A stretch of DNA of 19,715 nucleotides from Chloroflexota bacterium (GTDB taxonomy: Bacteria > Chloroflexota > Anaerolineae > Anaerolineales > Anaerolineaceae), in NCBI GenBank assembly GCA_012800995.1, contig JAAZIH010000153.1, forward strand, positions 1 through 19,715, written 5' to 3'. Shown here piece after piece: positions 1 to 7,257 of this stretch (positions are counted from its first letter, which is position 1; each line of letters begins with the position of its first letter). The position numbers were made by a program, and so were the translations under genes. The notes beneath the pieces are model-generated. The model saw nothing but the letters and a program-made list of their open reading frames with translations. It did not search any database and had not been told where the DNA came from.

Positions 1-172
1 AGATCTGTGCATCGGTTGTGGTATCTGCGAAGGTATCGCTCCTGAGGTTTTTAGCCTTGAAACCGAACCCTACGCTGTTGTTCTTTTGGATCCCATCCCC
101 GAAGAATTCCATGCCGCCGTTCGCGAAGCAGCCGAAGCCTGTCCAGATTCCGCTATCGAAATCGAAGAATAA
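1..172 (+). CDS. Ferredoxin, single [4Fe-4S] type (3' end only)
   Basis: This is the C-terminal 56 residues of a small ferredoxin whose start lies left of the window. The reading frame begins at base 2 and stops at TAA 170-172. It shows the cluster signature CIGCGIC followed later by an isolated Cys-Pro (EACPDSAIEIEE), so the four ligands are C-x2-C-x2-C and a distant C-P. That pattern is typical of one-cluster bacterial ferredoxins of about 60-65 residues, so only around ten N-terminal residues are missing. Such proteins carry single electrons between cytoplasmic redox enzymes in anaerobes. The region between the Cys motifs is acidic, as usual in the family. A strong hairpin terminator follows ten bases after the stop, so this is the last or only gene of its transcript. 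The physiological partner cannot be told from here. Confidence 0.93.
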   Translation, partial: DLCIGCGICEGIAPEVFSLETEPYAVVLLDPIPEEFHAAVREAAEACPDSAIEIEE

Positions 173-180
173 TTCTTATC

Positions 181-227
181 AAACGCAAAGGCACACCGTG
201 ACTGAATACGGTGTGCCTTTGCGTTTT
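181..227 (+). terminator. Rho-independent terminator after ferredoxin gene
   Basis: A perfect 19-bp inverted repeat (arms 181-199 and 208-226) encloses an 8-base loop and ends in TTTT. Because the left arm begins with AAA, the hairpin could also work on the opposite strand. It lies just after the ferredoxin stop and is the strongest hairpin seen in the window. Confidence 0.93.
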
Positions 228-271
228 AATAAGCCTTTAGACAAGCTCTTGCATCTTATTGGTTGTCACTA

Positions 272-403
272 TTAAACGACAGAAAACAATAAAGCGGCAA
301 TGCGTATTTCTCCTCCCAATAAGGGGTGAATAAATACTGAGGTCCATTAAGACCCAACTTATTTTGTGGTTTTGATACAAGCGCCCATGCTCTTAAACGA
401 CAG
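272..403 (+). repeat. Pair of 11-bp direct repeats TTAAACGACAG
   Basis: TTAAACGACAG occurs at 272-282 and again at 393-403, 121 bases apart, in the otherwise gene-free stretch 228-429. The second copy overlaps the probable -35 region of the glycosyltransferase promoter. AATAAAGC also recurs downstream of both copies (288-295 and 421-428). This could be a duplicated promoter segment or a regulator site; two copies are not enough to decide. Apart from this and the promoter, nothing else was recognised in 228-429. Confidence 0.45.
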
Positions 404-429
404 TTTTGCTTTTCAGATATAATAAAGCT
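393..429 (+). promoter_or_regulatory. Leaderless promoter of the glycosyltransferase operon
   Basis: A perfect TATAAT at 418-423 is followed by six bases and then the ATG at 430. Transcription normally starts about seven bases after the -10 box, so it would start at the ATG itself and the mRNA would have no leader. TTAAAC at 393-398 is a weak -35 with a long 19-base spacer. There is no Shine-Dalgarno sequence before the ATG, which agrees with leaderless translation. Confidence 0.7.
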
Positions 430-1635
430 ATGACTGAATCTAATTTTCCCGAGCTGTCAAGCGGGCAGAAACGCGTTCTCATTCTCACCAGTGATGCCGG
501 TTTTGGGCATCGCCGTAGCGCGGAATCCGTTGAAAAAGCCCTGCTCAAACTCTATGGCGATCAGGTTCAGGTGGAGGTGGTTAACCCCATCACCGACACC
601 GATAAAGCCTTATTAATGAAAAACGTTGAGAAGAACTACAACATCGGCGTTAAAAACACCCCCGGACTTTACAGGCTTGGCTATCAACTAAGCGACAACC
701 GCCAGGTGAGCGACATGATGGACGGCGCGCTAACGCTCGCCCTGACTTCCAGCCTGAAAGAAGTGATTAAAAGCTTCAAGCCACAAGCCATCCTCAACAC
801 CAACGAGATGTTTAACTCCGCGGTTGGTTCAGCACTTGACCAGCTCGACATGCACATGCCCTACTTTACCGTGGTTACCGATTTCGCGGATGTGCACGCG
901 CTTTGGTTTAGCAACGAACCCGACTTTTACTTTTTGGCGTCCGATTGGGTTCGTGTTCGCGCGCTGGAAAACGAGATGAAACCGGAAAAACTAATTGTGT
1001 CGGGCATCCCAGTCGATCCGATTTACGAAGAACCCCTCAACAGTAAAGTCCGGTTGCGCAAAAAACTAAGAATTGAACCCAACTTGCCCACATTTTTGAT
1101 TGTAGGTGGTGAGCGGGTGAAGAACGTGCTTGAAACTGTTGAAGCATTGGAGCATTTAGAGCATGACTTTCAGGTTGTGGCTATCGCTGGTGGCAACGAC
1201 CGCCTTTTCCTGGATTTGGTCAAGCTAAAGCCCAAATTCCCCCTGCACGTGCACCATTTTTTGAGCAATATGCCCGATTGGCTGCGTGCCGCGGATGTTC
1301 TGATAACCAAAGCTGGCGGCTTAATTCTCTCTGAAGGGCTGGCAGCCGGTTTGCCCATCCTGATCATCCATTACCTGCCCGGGCAGGAAGAGGGCAACGT
1401 CCGCTACGTGCTCAGCCATCAAGCCGCCGCGATGCCTGCCAATACCGGCGAAGCGATTGCCACCCTTGATTATTGGCTAAAGGATGATGCCAAAGGACTA
1501 AAGATTACCGCGCAGGCTGCCAAACTACTGGGCAAACCACACGCGGCAAGCCAGATAGCTGAGGCACTATGGAAGTCGATTAACGACCCTGCCAAACAAG
1601 CAACTGAAACCACAGCCAATAGCAACACTCACTAA
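430..1635 (+). CDS. MGDG synthase-like diacylglycerol glycosyltransferase (GT28)
   Basis: Predicted membrane-associated glycosyltransferase that moves a sugar from UDP-hexose to diacylglycerol to make glycolipid, as in plant MGDG synthase, Bacillus UgtP and the related MurG. The 401-residue protein has the two-Rossmann GT-B layout. An N-terminal acceptor domain opens with TSDAGFGHRRSA (about 20-31; the Gly-His motif of the family), and VTDFADVHALWF lies at 149-160. The C-terminal nucleotide-sugar domain carries ITKAGGLILSEGLAAGLP (292-309) and PGQEEGN (317-323). The start is ATG 430 rather than the in-frame TTG at 406, because a -10 box sits at 418-423. The stop is three bases before the TVP38-like gene, so the two are one operon. 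Donor sugar and processivity cannot be read from sequence. A purely sterol or peptidoglycan acceptor is less likely. Confidence 0.9.
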   Translation: MTESNFPELSSGQKRVLILTSDAGFGHRRSAESVEKALLKLYGDQVQVEVVNPITDTDKALLMKNVEKNYNIGVKNTPGLYRLGYQLSDNRQVSDMMDGALTLALTSSLKEVIKSFKPQAILNTNEMFNSAVGSALDQLDMHMPYFTVVTDFADVHALWFSNEPDFYFLASDWVRVRALENEMKPEKLIVSGIPVDPIYEEPLNSKVRLRKKLRIEPNLPTFLIVGGERVKNVLETVEALEHLEHDFQVVAIAGGNDRLFLDLVKLKPKFPLHVHHFLSNMPDWLRAADVLITKAGGLILSEGLAAGLPILIIHYLPGQEEGNVRYVLSHQAAAMPANTGEAIATLDYWLKDDAKGLKITAQAAKLLGKPHAASQIAEALWKSINDPAKQATETTANSNTH

Positions 1636-1638
1636 ATT

Positions 1639-2301
1639 ATGAATAGTACACCAGATGCCCCTCTGCTCCCTGTCGCAAAAGATGACATGGTTTCTACACA
1701 AGCCGTACGTTCCAAAGCCGGTGTTGAGACAATGCGAGATCAAACGCGGAAATCATTAACCCAACCCAGCAAAACCCTCAATATCATCTTGCTTGTTATC
1801 ATCACCATCCTTGGTCTGCTTTTGTTTATTTTCTTTGACATGGATGAGATAACCGCGTTCATTCAGAACAATCCAAGCTGGGTGGTAGGCATCAGTCTCT
1901 TCGTCTTTGCCATATTGGGCTTTACCATCATCCCCACCACGCCAATATCCATTTTACTGGCTGCGATTTTGAGCCCCTGGGAAGCTATTCTTTGGGGCAC
2001 AATTGGTATGACTTTATCCTCACTGATTGAGTATTTCGTAGCGCGCCAGTTTTGTGATGTTTTTGACATAGAAAAGTCGCGCAAAAAATGGCCCAAGTGG
2101 TGTCGCGATTTGCCTCTCGACTCACTTATGATGCTCATTTTCGGGCGTTTCCTGCCTGGGCCCAAAATCGTTGCCTTAGGCGCAGCCACTTTAAGGGTGC
2201 CTATGTTCAAATACATCTGGACATCTCTGGCATCAAACCTCTTGGGCAACGCGATTGTCATCCTCATTTTTACTGGCATTCTAAAAACCCCCTGGTCATA
2301 A
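1639..2301 (+). CDS. TVP38/DedA (VTT domain) family membrane protein
   Basis: Integral membrane protein of 220 residues from the SNARE-associated/VTT superfamily. Members are linked to lipid scrambling, undecaprenyl-phosphate or phospholipid translocation, and envelope homeostasis. A polar N-terminal tail (1-45) precedes hydrophobic segments at about 48-66, 80-98, 103-132 and 192-213. The family signature FGRFLPGPKIVALGA (168-182) ends with an Ala/Gly-rich re-entrant stretch. The gene starts three bases after the upstream glycosyltransferase stop and has no clear Shine-Dalgarno, so it is likely translated by coupling. Pairing with a glycolipid synthase suggests a role in moving or balancing membrane lipids, but that is inference. 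It converges on the LuxR-type gene, with only 16 bases between stop codons. Confidence 0.88.
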   Translation: MNSTPDAPLLPVAKDDMVSTQAVRSKAGVETMRDQTRKSLTQPSKTLNIILLVIITILGLLLFIFFDMDEITAFIQNNPSWVVGISLFVFAILGFTIIPTTPISILLAAILSPWEAILWGTIGMTLSSLIEYFVARQFCDVFDIEKSRKKWPKWCRDLPLDSLMMLIFGRFLPGPKIVALGAATLRVPMFKYIWTSLASNLLGNAIVILIFTGILKTPWS

Positions 2302-2317
2302 GCCCAAGTTTCAGGCT

Positions 2318-2746
2318 TCAATCATAAACCGACCCCAAGTCCGGAAAAATCAAACCCATCGCGGTAACAAGCGCAATTAAGACATAGAGCGTTTCCGCAC
2401 GAAAAGTGATTTGCATGTTCTTTAATCGCGAACGTACGGTGCGCGTGCTGATGTGCAAATACCAGGCAATTTGGTCAACATTTAATCCGGAAATAAGCGC
2501 CTGTAGAATTTGAAAGTCACGCGTGTCCAGTTTGAAATCAGCAAAAGCTTCCGGTGTTTGCGGGTTGGTTAAAAGCACCGCCTTTCCAACCTGACGCGCC
2601 TGCCAGGACTGGCTGGGATAGTTTTCGAAGCCCAGATAGCATTCCCAAAGCCCTTGATTAACCCGCGTCACAATCTGGTCGGCGCGCTCATCAAGCTCTA
2701 AAATCCTCAATGGATCTGTATCACTAAAAACAAATACCTGTGTCAC
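2318..2746 (-). CDS. Small LuxR-type (GerE HTH) transcriptional regulator
   Basis: DNA-binding protein of 142 residues. The C-terminal half (72-130) is a clear LuxR/GerE helix-turn-helix: KLDTRDFQILQALISGL leads into VDQIAWYLHISTRTVRSRL, whose second half is the recognition helix. The N-terminal 70 residues are not recognised. They are too short for a normal response-regulator receiver (about 120 residues), and no phospho-acceptor pattern stands out. It starts with GTG (position 2746); the promoter just upstream supports this start. The helix after the HTH is unusually hydrophobic (YVLIALVTAMGLI). No histidine kinase is adjacent. It may be a stand-alone regulator of itself and of the neighbouring transporter, but targets are unknown. 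Confidence 0.85.
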   Translation of the reverse strand: MTQVFVFSDTDPLRILELDERADQIVTRVNQGLWECYLGFENYPSQSWQARQVGKAVLLTNPQTPEAFADFKLDTRDFQILQALISGLNVDQIAWYLHISTRTVRSRLKNMQITFRAETLYVLIALVTAMGLIFPDLGSVYD

Positions 2747-2769
2747 CGTGCTCTATCTCAAAGCTTTAT

Positions 2770-2815
2770 TAGAACTGCTGTTCTATATTATCGCCAAAAA
2801 ATCACAGGGTGTCAA
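2770..2815 (-). promoter_or_regulatory. Sigma70-type promoter with LexA-like palindrome, LuxR-type gene
   Basis: On the minus strand TTGACA (2815-2810) and GATAAT (2792-2787) are separated by exactly 17 bases, the best match to a housekeeping promoter in the window. Transcription would begin near 2780. The palindrome TAGAAC-N4-GTTCTA covers 2770-2785, from about -5 to +11, an ideal repressor position. Its core GAAC-N4-GTTC is the LexA box used by Gram-positive bacteria, which from memory has also been reported in Dehalococcoides (Chloroflexota). It could equally be the operator for the LuxR-type protein itself. Confidence 0.75.
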
Positions 2816-2831
2816 GTAAAAAGCTTGGTTT

Positions 2832-4061
2832 TTATTCAGAGAGGATGGATTCGATATGCTTCTTTTGGCTATAACGATCGAGCCCCCAGAACGAAAGAAC
2901 CGCCAAAACACCCACCACAGCAGCGGCTAACCAGGGCGCGGTGATGCCGATCTTATCGCTCAAAAAACCACCGCTCACGGGCCCCACCGCCATCGCCAAA
3001 GGCCAGGTGAGCGAAAACATGCCCAGGTAACGCCCGCGTTTTTCCGGTGCCGCCAAATTGGCAACATAAGCCGAAGCGGTTGGTGAGACGATGAGCTCAC
3101 CCATGGTTAAAGCCACCATACCCAGCCAAAAGCCCCAGAAATTGCATGAAAAAGCGATGATGAGCATCGAAATGGGGTAAAAGACCGCGCCCCAAATCAT
3201 CACCTGTGTATCACGCCTGCGCTGAACCAAACGGGTGATGAGCACCTGGAAGAAAATAACCATCAGGGCATTCGTGGTCGGTAACCAGCTGTAGATGTCT
3301 TCGTTGTAACCGAAATTGTTTTTCATGTGCACAGCAAGCATGACCCAAATGAAAGTGGCGCAAATTTCCATAAGCGTGTGCGATACGATCATCCAACTAA
3401 AGCGCAGGTTTTTTAGGGCTTCTTTGTAAATTAATATCTGTTCACGTAAGCCTTCTCGGGCGTTTTGCGCGGGCATGGTCTCTTTGATGAAAACAACAAC
3501 GATGGCGGCATAGACCAATAGCGTAAGCGAAGCTGAGACGAAGCCGATATTGTACGACTTTGCCAAAACCAATCCACCAAGGATGGGACCCAAGGCAACG
3601 CCGATATTATGCCCCATACGTGTGATGCTGTAGGCGTGAGCGCGATGCTCCGCGCTGACCACATCCGCAACCGTCACATTCGTGCCCACCCGGTAAAGTG
3701 GGCTAAAAAGTCCCGCGGATATCAATAAAATCATAAAATGCCAGTATTGGGTGGCAAACATGTAGCCGGCGTAGACCGCCGCCGCGCCCACCAAACCCAC
3801 GGTCATAACGCCCTTGCGCCCGAAGCGATCCACCAACGCGCCGGCTAAAATGGACGAAATCAAGCCGGCGATCGAGTTGAAGCTCATCAATCCCATAATC
3901 GCCGCCATGGGCATGCTAAGTTTGCCACTGGCATAAACGGTGAGAAAGGGCCAAATCATAGTTGTGCCAGTGGATGAAATGACCAAGCCCACAAACACCA
4001 ACCAAAACTGGGCTGAGTACTTCGGTTTTATTGTTGGGGATTGTTCGCCTGAGATGTTCAT
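2832..4061 (-). CDS. MFS transporter, probable drug/proton antiporter type
   Basis: Twelve-helix major facilitator superfamily protein of 409 residues, most like DHA1-type multidrug or small-molecule exporters. The cytoplasmic loop between helices 2 and 3 carries motif A, GALVDRFGRKG (74-84). A second diagnostic stretch, GHNIGVALGPILGG, is the helix 5 motif C-like region of antiporters. Long hydrophobic helices continue to residue 400, with a short polar C-terminal tail. The gene follows the lipoprotein gene by 37 bases on the same strand with no strong promoter in the gap, so both probably share the leaderless promoter near 4669. A LuxR-type regulator lies downstream with its own promoter. 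Substrate is not predictable. Confidence 0.88.
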   Translation of the reverse strand: MNISGEQSPTIKPKYSAQFWLVFVGLVISSTGTTMIWPFLTVYASGKLSMPMAAIMGLMSFNSIAGLISSILAGALVDRFGRKGVMTVGLVGAAAVYAGYMFATQYWHFMILLISAGLFSPLYRVGTNVTVADVVSAEHRAHAYSITRMGHNIGVALGPILGGLVLAKSYNIGFVSASLTLLVYAAIVVVFIKETMPAQNAREGLREQILIYKEALKNLRFSWMIVSHTLMEICATFIWVMLAVHMKNNFGYNEDIYSWLPTTNALMVIFFQVLITRLVQRRRDTQVMIWGAVFYPISMLIIAFSCNFWGFWLGMVALTMGELIVSPTASAYVANLAAPEKRGRYLGMFSLTWPLAMAVGPVSGGFLSDKIGITAPWLAAAVVGVLAVLSFWGLDRYSQKKHIESILSE

Positions 4062-4098
4062 TGGATTACTTTCTTATCGGTCTTTTGTCATCCCATTT

Positions 4099-4662
4099 TT
4101 AATCGCTGGAGGTCCTGATTTTCAAACTGCGCATGATTTTATCAAATGTGCGCACATACATGTTCCATTCGCTCTCAGATGCCATCGCGACAAAAGCGAT
4201 GACATGCGTGGGATGCGTGCCAATCACCACGCGCCCAACCATATATGTTTCGCCCATTGGTTTGGCAAAATCAAGCGCCATGGCTTGTTCTTTGGCAAGT
4301 TTAAGCTCGTTTTTGTTGTAGATCTCGTAATCTTCGGAAACTAAACCTGCCAACCAGGGCTCAATCAAGGCTTTGCTCACTGCCAAATGCTCTTCAAGAT
4401 CTTTCGTCTCGGGCTGACTAAAGTAGAAATAAATCCGAAACGACTCTTCATCTCCCGTAAAATCATTGGGCGCAATCAGATACCGCGCATGGTCTTCGCC
4501 AGCTTCCTGTTGAATCGACCAGTTTTCCGGCAAGGATATCTCAAAAGGGAAAGTCTCATCGACCACGGGGTCTAATCGCAAAGCTCTGTCCCGGGAAACA
4601 CAGGCTCCACAAAGAAGCAAAACTGACAAAATAAATAGAGTTAATCGCTGACGCGTTCGCAT
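4099..4662 (-). CDS. Predicted lipoprotein of unknown function
   Basis: Exported protein of 187 residues. Residues 1-21 form a signal peptide: basic MRTRQR, then a hydrophobic core, then LLLCGAC with Cys21 as the probable lipidated residue. Position -3 is Cys rather than the usual Leu/Val/Ile, so the lipobox is atypical. The mature part resembles small PsbP/DcrB-like folds in style (FPFEISLPENWSIQQEAG near the start, with later alternating strands ending in FDKIMRSLKI), but I do not recognise a family with certainty. An upstream in-frame ATG at 4710 is rejected. The 4662 start lies six bases after a minus-strand TACAAT (leaderless), and the longer form would bury the signal peptide. It is probably co-transcribed with the MFS transporter, perhaps as an accessory surface protein. 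Confidence 0.7.
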   Translation of the reverse strand: MRTRQRLTLFILSVLLLCGACVSRDRALRLDPVVDETFPFEISLPENWSIQQEAGEDHARYLIAPNDFTGDEESFRIYFYFSQPETKDLEEHLAVSKALIEPWLAGLVSEDYEIYNKNELKLAKEQAMALDFAKPMGETYMVGRVVIGTHPTHVIAFVAMASESEWNMYVRTFDKIMRSLKIRTSSD

Positions 4663-4700
4663 AGGAAGATTGTACCCGAAAGCCAGATTATAATAACAAC
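4663..4700. promoter_or_regulatory. Back-to-back leaderless promoters in 38-bp divergent gap
   Basis: On the minus strand TACAAT (4674-4669) is followed by six bases and ATG 4662. On the plus strand TATAAT (4689-4694) is followed by six bases and ATG 4701. Both transcripts are predicted to begin at their start codons. Good -35 boxes are not obvious; TTGTTA on the minus strand is 19 bases from its -10. The two polymerase footprints must overlap, so initiation in the two directions should be mutually exclusive. Confidence 0.68.
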
Positions 4701-5396
4701 ATGTCTTCATCTGAACCGGAATTAAGTATTCCTCTCGACTATAAGATACTCTACAGCAAACGCAAGACCATTGAGCTGCGTTTTGAAAATGCCAACACGC
4801 TGCTCATTAAAGCTCCCAAAAACACCAACCCACAAAGCATCGCGAACATATTATCAAGAAAAGCTGATTGGATTAGCAAAACCCGGTTAAAACTCAGCCA
4901 GCGTTGGCCAGTACCCAAAATGGCAGCGGATGAACGGATTTTATTACTGGACGAGTGGCGGGAGCTTGAAATCAACCCTGTCGGACACAAGAAAATTAGC
5001 CTGAGCGAGTCAGGCAAAATCGTTATAAGCAAAGACCTTGCCATGCAAGGCGCTCAGGTATTAATCCCTTTTTACCGTCAAATCACGCACCACTGGGTTC
5101 ATCATTTTGCAGACCTTTACAGTAGCAAGTGGCAATTAACTTACAAGAGCATCCGCATTAACAGCGCCAAAACCCGCTGGGGCTCATGTGGTGCTAATAA
5201 CACGCTCAATTTTTCCTGGCGATTGGCTATGACCCCGCTGCTTTCAATTGAGTATGTCGTCGCGCATGAGTTGGCACACATCAAACACCATAACCACAGC
5301 AAGGCTTTTTGGCAGTTTCTTGAGCAAATGATGCCCCATTACAAACAGGGTCAGACTTGGTTAAAAGAAAACGGAAACAAACTGCCCCAGATTTGA
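4701..5396 (+). CDS. YgjP-like metallopeptidase (DUF45 / WLM-like)
   Basis: Predicted zinc metallopeptidase of 231 residues, cytoplasmic (no signal peptide or membrane segment). The whole C-terminal half is family-typical: KTRWGSCGANNTLNFSWRL (157-175), then VAHELAHIKHHNHSKAFW (187-204), with HEXXH ligands H189 and H193, catalytic E190, and H199 as the likely third ligand. The final MPHYKQGQTWLKENG is also characteristic. E. coli YgjP and related proteins are often linked to restriction-modification or nucleic-acid-associated contexts, but their substrate is unknown. The ATG at 4701 is immediately after a -10 box, so the mRNA is probably leaderless. It is divergently transcribed from the lipoprotein gene. 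Catalytic residues are intact. About 90 bases follow before the next gene, which has its own promoter. Confidence 0.93.
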   Translation: MSSSEPELSIPLDYKILYSKRKTIELRFENANTLLIKAPKNTNPQSIANILSRKADWISKTRLKLSQRWPVPKMAADERILLLDEWRELEINPVGHKKISLSESGKIVISKDLAMQGAQVLIPFYRQITHHWVHHFADLYSSKWQLTYKSIRINSAKTRWGSCGANNTLNFSWRLAMTPLLSIEYVVAHELAHIKHHNHSKAFWQFLEQMMPHYKQGQTWLKENGNKLPQI

Positions 5397-5443
5397 TTCA
5401 AGATGAATTTATACTTCTATTTCGTGCCTGGCATTTTTAACGT

Positions 5444-5485
5444 TACAATTAGTGTACATTGGACTATCAGACAATGGAGGTTATT
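5444..5485 (+). promoter_or_regulatory. Promoter and strong RBS of the M20 peptidase operon
   Basis: TACAAT at 5444-5449 is a likely -10; the matching -35 position (5421-5426) is poor. TGGAGG at 5475-5480 is a good Shine-Dalgarno sequence five bases before ATG 5486. This decides the start and rejects the in-frame TTG at 5459. Unlike the neighbouring YgjP gene, this transcript has a leader of about 30 bases. Confidence 0.6.
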
Positions 5486-7255
5486 ATGAACCCTATTCTT
5501 TTAATTGTGCTTGTCGCACTTGCTATTATCCTCATCACAATCGCGGCAATTGCGCTTGTGCGTGCCATGCAGTTCCCAATCGATTTAGGCGAAACAGTAA
5601 GTGTGCAACTGCCCGTTATTGATGGCGAAGAAGTAGCTGAGCACATCGGGCTTGCCCTTCAGCTAAAAACGATTAGCGATCCTGACCCCAGTAAAACAGA
5701 CCCTCTTCCTTTTGTGGGTTTTCGTAATCTGATAAGAACGCTCTATCCTGCAGTATTCGACAACCTACAAGAAGAGCTGATTAACGACCACGCCATTCTG
5801 CTCACCTGGCAAGGCACTGATCCCTCGCTAAACCCCATCGCCTTCACCTCGCATCAGGATGTTGTACCTGCCGATGATGGTCCCGATTCACCCTGGACCT
5901 ATCCGCCCTTTAGTGGCACACTCGCTGATGGTTATGTCTGGGGACGGGGTGCTTTGGATACAAAAGGCACCTTAATTGCCTTGCTTGAAGCAACGAACAA
6001 CTTGCTGCGCGAAGGCTTTAGACCCCTGCGAACCATTTACCTCGCTTTTGGTCACGATGAAGAAGTATCCGGCACCTATGGTGCCAAAGCCATTGCCGAG
6101 ACACTCGAAAGACGGGGTGTTCAGTTAGCTTTTTTGCTTGATGAAGGTGGCTTCGTTAGCGAAAGTATCATGCTAGGTGTCAAGGCACCCGTTGGTCTGA
6201 TTGGTGTTGCCGAGAAAGGCCATGTCACCCTCAAACTGCGCGCGGAAGTTAAAGGTGGCCACAGCGCCTACCCACCTGAAAACACTGCCATTGGCGCGCT
6301 AAGCCTGGCAATTTCTACACTTGAAGCCAATCCTTTTCCACAAACACTTGATATGGTTGAATTCATGATGAGCTTTGTGGGTAGTGAGTTGCCTTTTAGT
6401 CAGCGTCTGGTACTTGCCAACCCCTGGCTCTTTGGCAATACCGTCAAAAAACGCTGCGCGGCAAATCCCCACCTCAATGCCATCACCCGCACGACCCTCT
6501 CGCCCACTATCATTCATGCTGGTGACGCGGAAAACGTTTTGCCCTCAGTAGCAGAAGCAATCATCAACATCCGCATCATGCCCGGCGAAACGCTGGCAAG
6601 CACCTACGAACGTGTGCGCGATTTGGTCGCGGATGATGTTGTTTCCGTTTTGCCCGCCTATGGGGATCAGCTGATGGGAGACCACAGCTGGGATCCGGTG
6701 GAAATCTCTGATATCGATTCGCCTTACTTCCATATGCTTTATCAGTACATTCGCGCTGCATTCCCTGGTGCCCAAGCCACGCCTATTCTCATACCCGGAG
6801 CTACCGACGCGCGCCACTATCGCAATGTTTGCAAGCGCACCTTCCGCTTTTCACCTGCCCAGATTAGCTCTAAAGAATCCAACCGCACACATGGCGTAGA
6901 CGAACGCCTGTCTTTCGAAAACGCTGCCAGAATGGTTTCCTTCTTCCAGCTTTTAATGCGAGATATGAGCCAATTAAGCGCCCAGGCTGAGAGGAGCGTG
7001 AATGAGCAAGAGGATTTTCAAAATGAAAGTTTTGAAGACAAAGCCTTACGGGAAATGAACGAACCTTTAGCAACCCGACCCATGCGCCAGGGTCCACCTG
7101 CTGCGGCTGTCTTTGAGCCTGCTGAATTAGACAAAGCAGAACTTAGCGAAACGGCTGAAACCGTCGCCAAAGAAGCAACTGAAAACATCTATGAAGATTT
7201 TGACAACTTTGATGACGACGCGCCCCTAAAAACAAGACCTCTTAAGAAAGACTAA
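5486..7255 (+). CDS. Membrane-anchored M20 family zinc carboxypeptidase
   Basis: Peptidase of 589 residues related to the Cps1/PM20D1 branch of family M20, which cleaves (or can form) amide bonds of N-acylated amino acids and dipeptides. Residues 3-28 are a single hydrophobic anchor. Metal-site motifs are all present: SHQDVV (H123, D125), GALDTKG (D158), FGHDEEVSG (E192 as the catalytic base, E193), LLDEGG (D219) and THGVDERL (H469 as the last ligand). The lid domain lies between. A C-terminal tail from about residue 492 has no counterpart in the family. It is acidic and low-complexity (QEDFQNESFEDKAL, YEDFDNFDDDAP). The next gene starts two bases after the stop, making an operon. Topology of the single helix is unclear, so the cell side of the active site is not assigned. 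Confidence 0.9.
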   Translation: MNPILLIVLVALAIILITIAAIALVRAMQFPIDLGETVSVQLPVIDGEEVAEHIGLALQLKTISDPDPSKTDPLPFVGFRNLIRTLYPAVFDNLQEELINDHAILLTWQGTDPSLNPIAFTSHQDVVPADDGPDSPWTYPPFSGTLADGYVWGRGALDTKGTLIALLEATNNLLREGFRPLRTIYLAFGHDEEVSGTYGAKAIAETLERRGVQLAFLLDEGGFVSESIMLGVKAPVGLIGVAEKGHVTLKLRAEVKGGHSAYPPENTAIGALSLAISTLEANPFPQTLDMVEFMMSFVGSELPFSQRLVLANPWLFGNTVKKRCAANPHLNAITRTTLSPTIIHAGDAENVLPSVAEAIINIRIMPGETLASTYERVRDLVADDVVSVLPAYGDQLMGDHSWDPVEISDIDSPYFHMLYQYIRAAFPGAQATPILIPGATDARHYRNVCKRTFRFSPAQISSKESNRTHGVDERLSFENAARMVSFFQLLMRDMSQLSAQAERSVNEQEDFQNESFEDKALREMNEPLATRPMRQGPPAAAVFEPAELDKAELSETAETVAKEATENIYEDFDNFDDDAPLKTRPLKKD

Positions 7256-7257
7256 GC

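Noticed and set aside
18..275. Open frame of 85 codons at the left end
   Set aside because: It overlaps the ferredoxin gene in another frame and runs through the terminator hairpin; the ferredoxin frame has clear cluster motifs.
4663..4710. Longer lipoprotein starting at minus-strand ATG 4710
   Set aside because: It would place 16 polar residues before the signal peptide and overlap the YgjP-like gene start; the leaderless promoter points to 4662.
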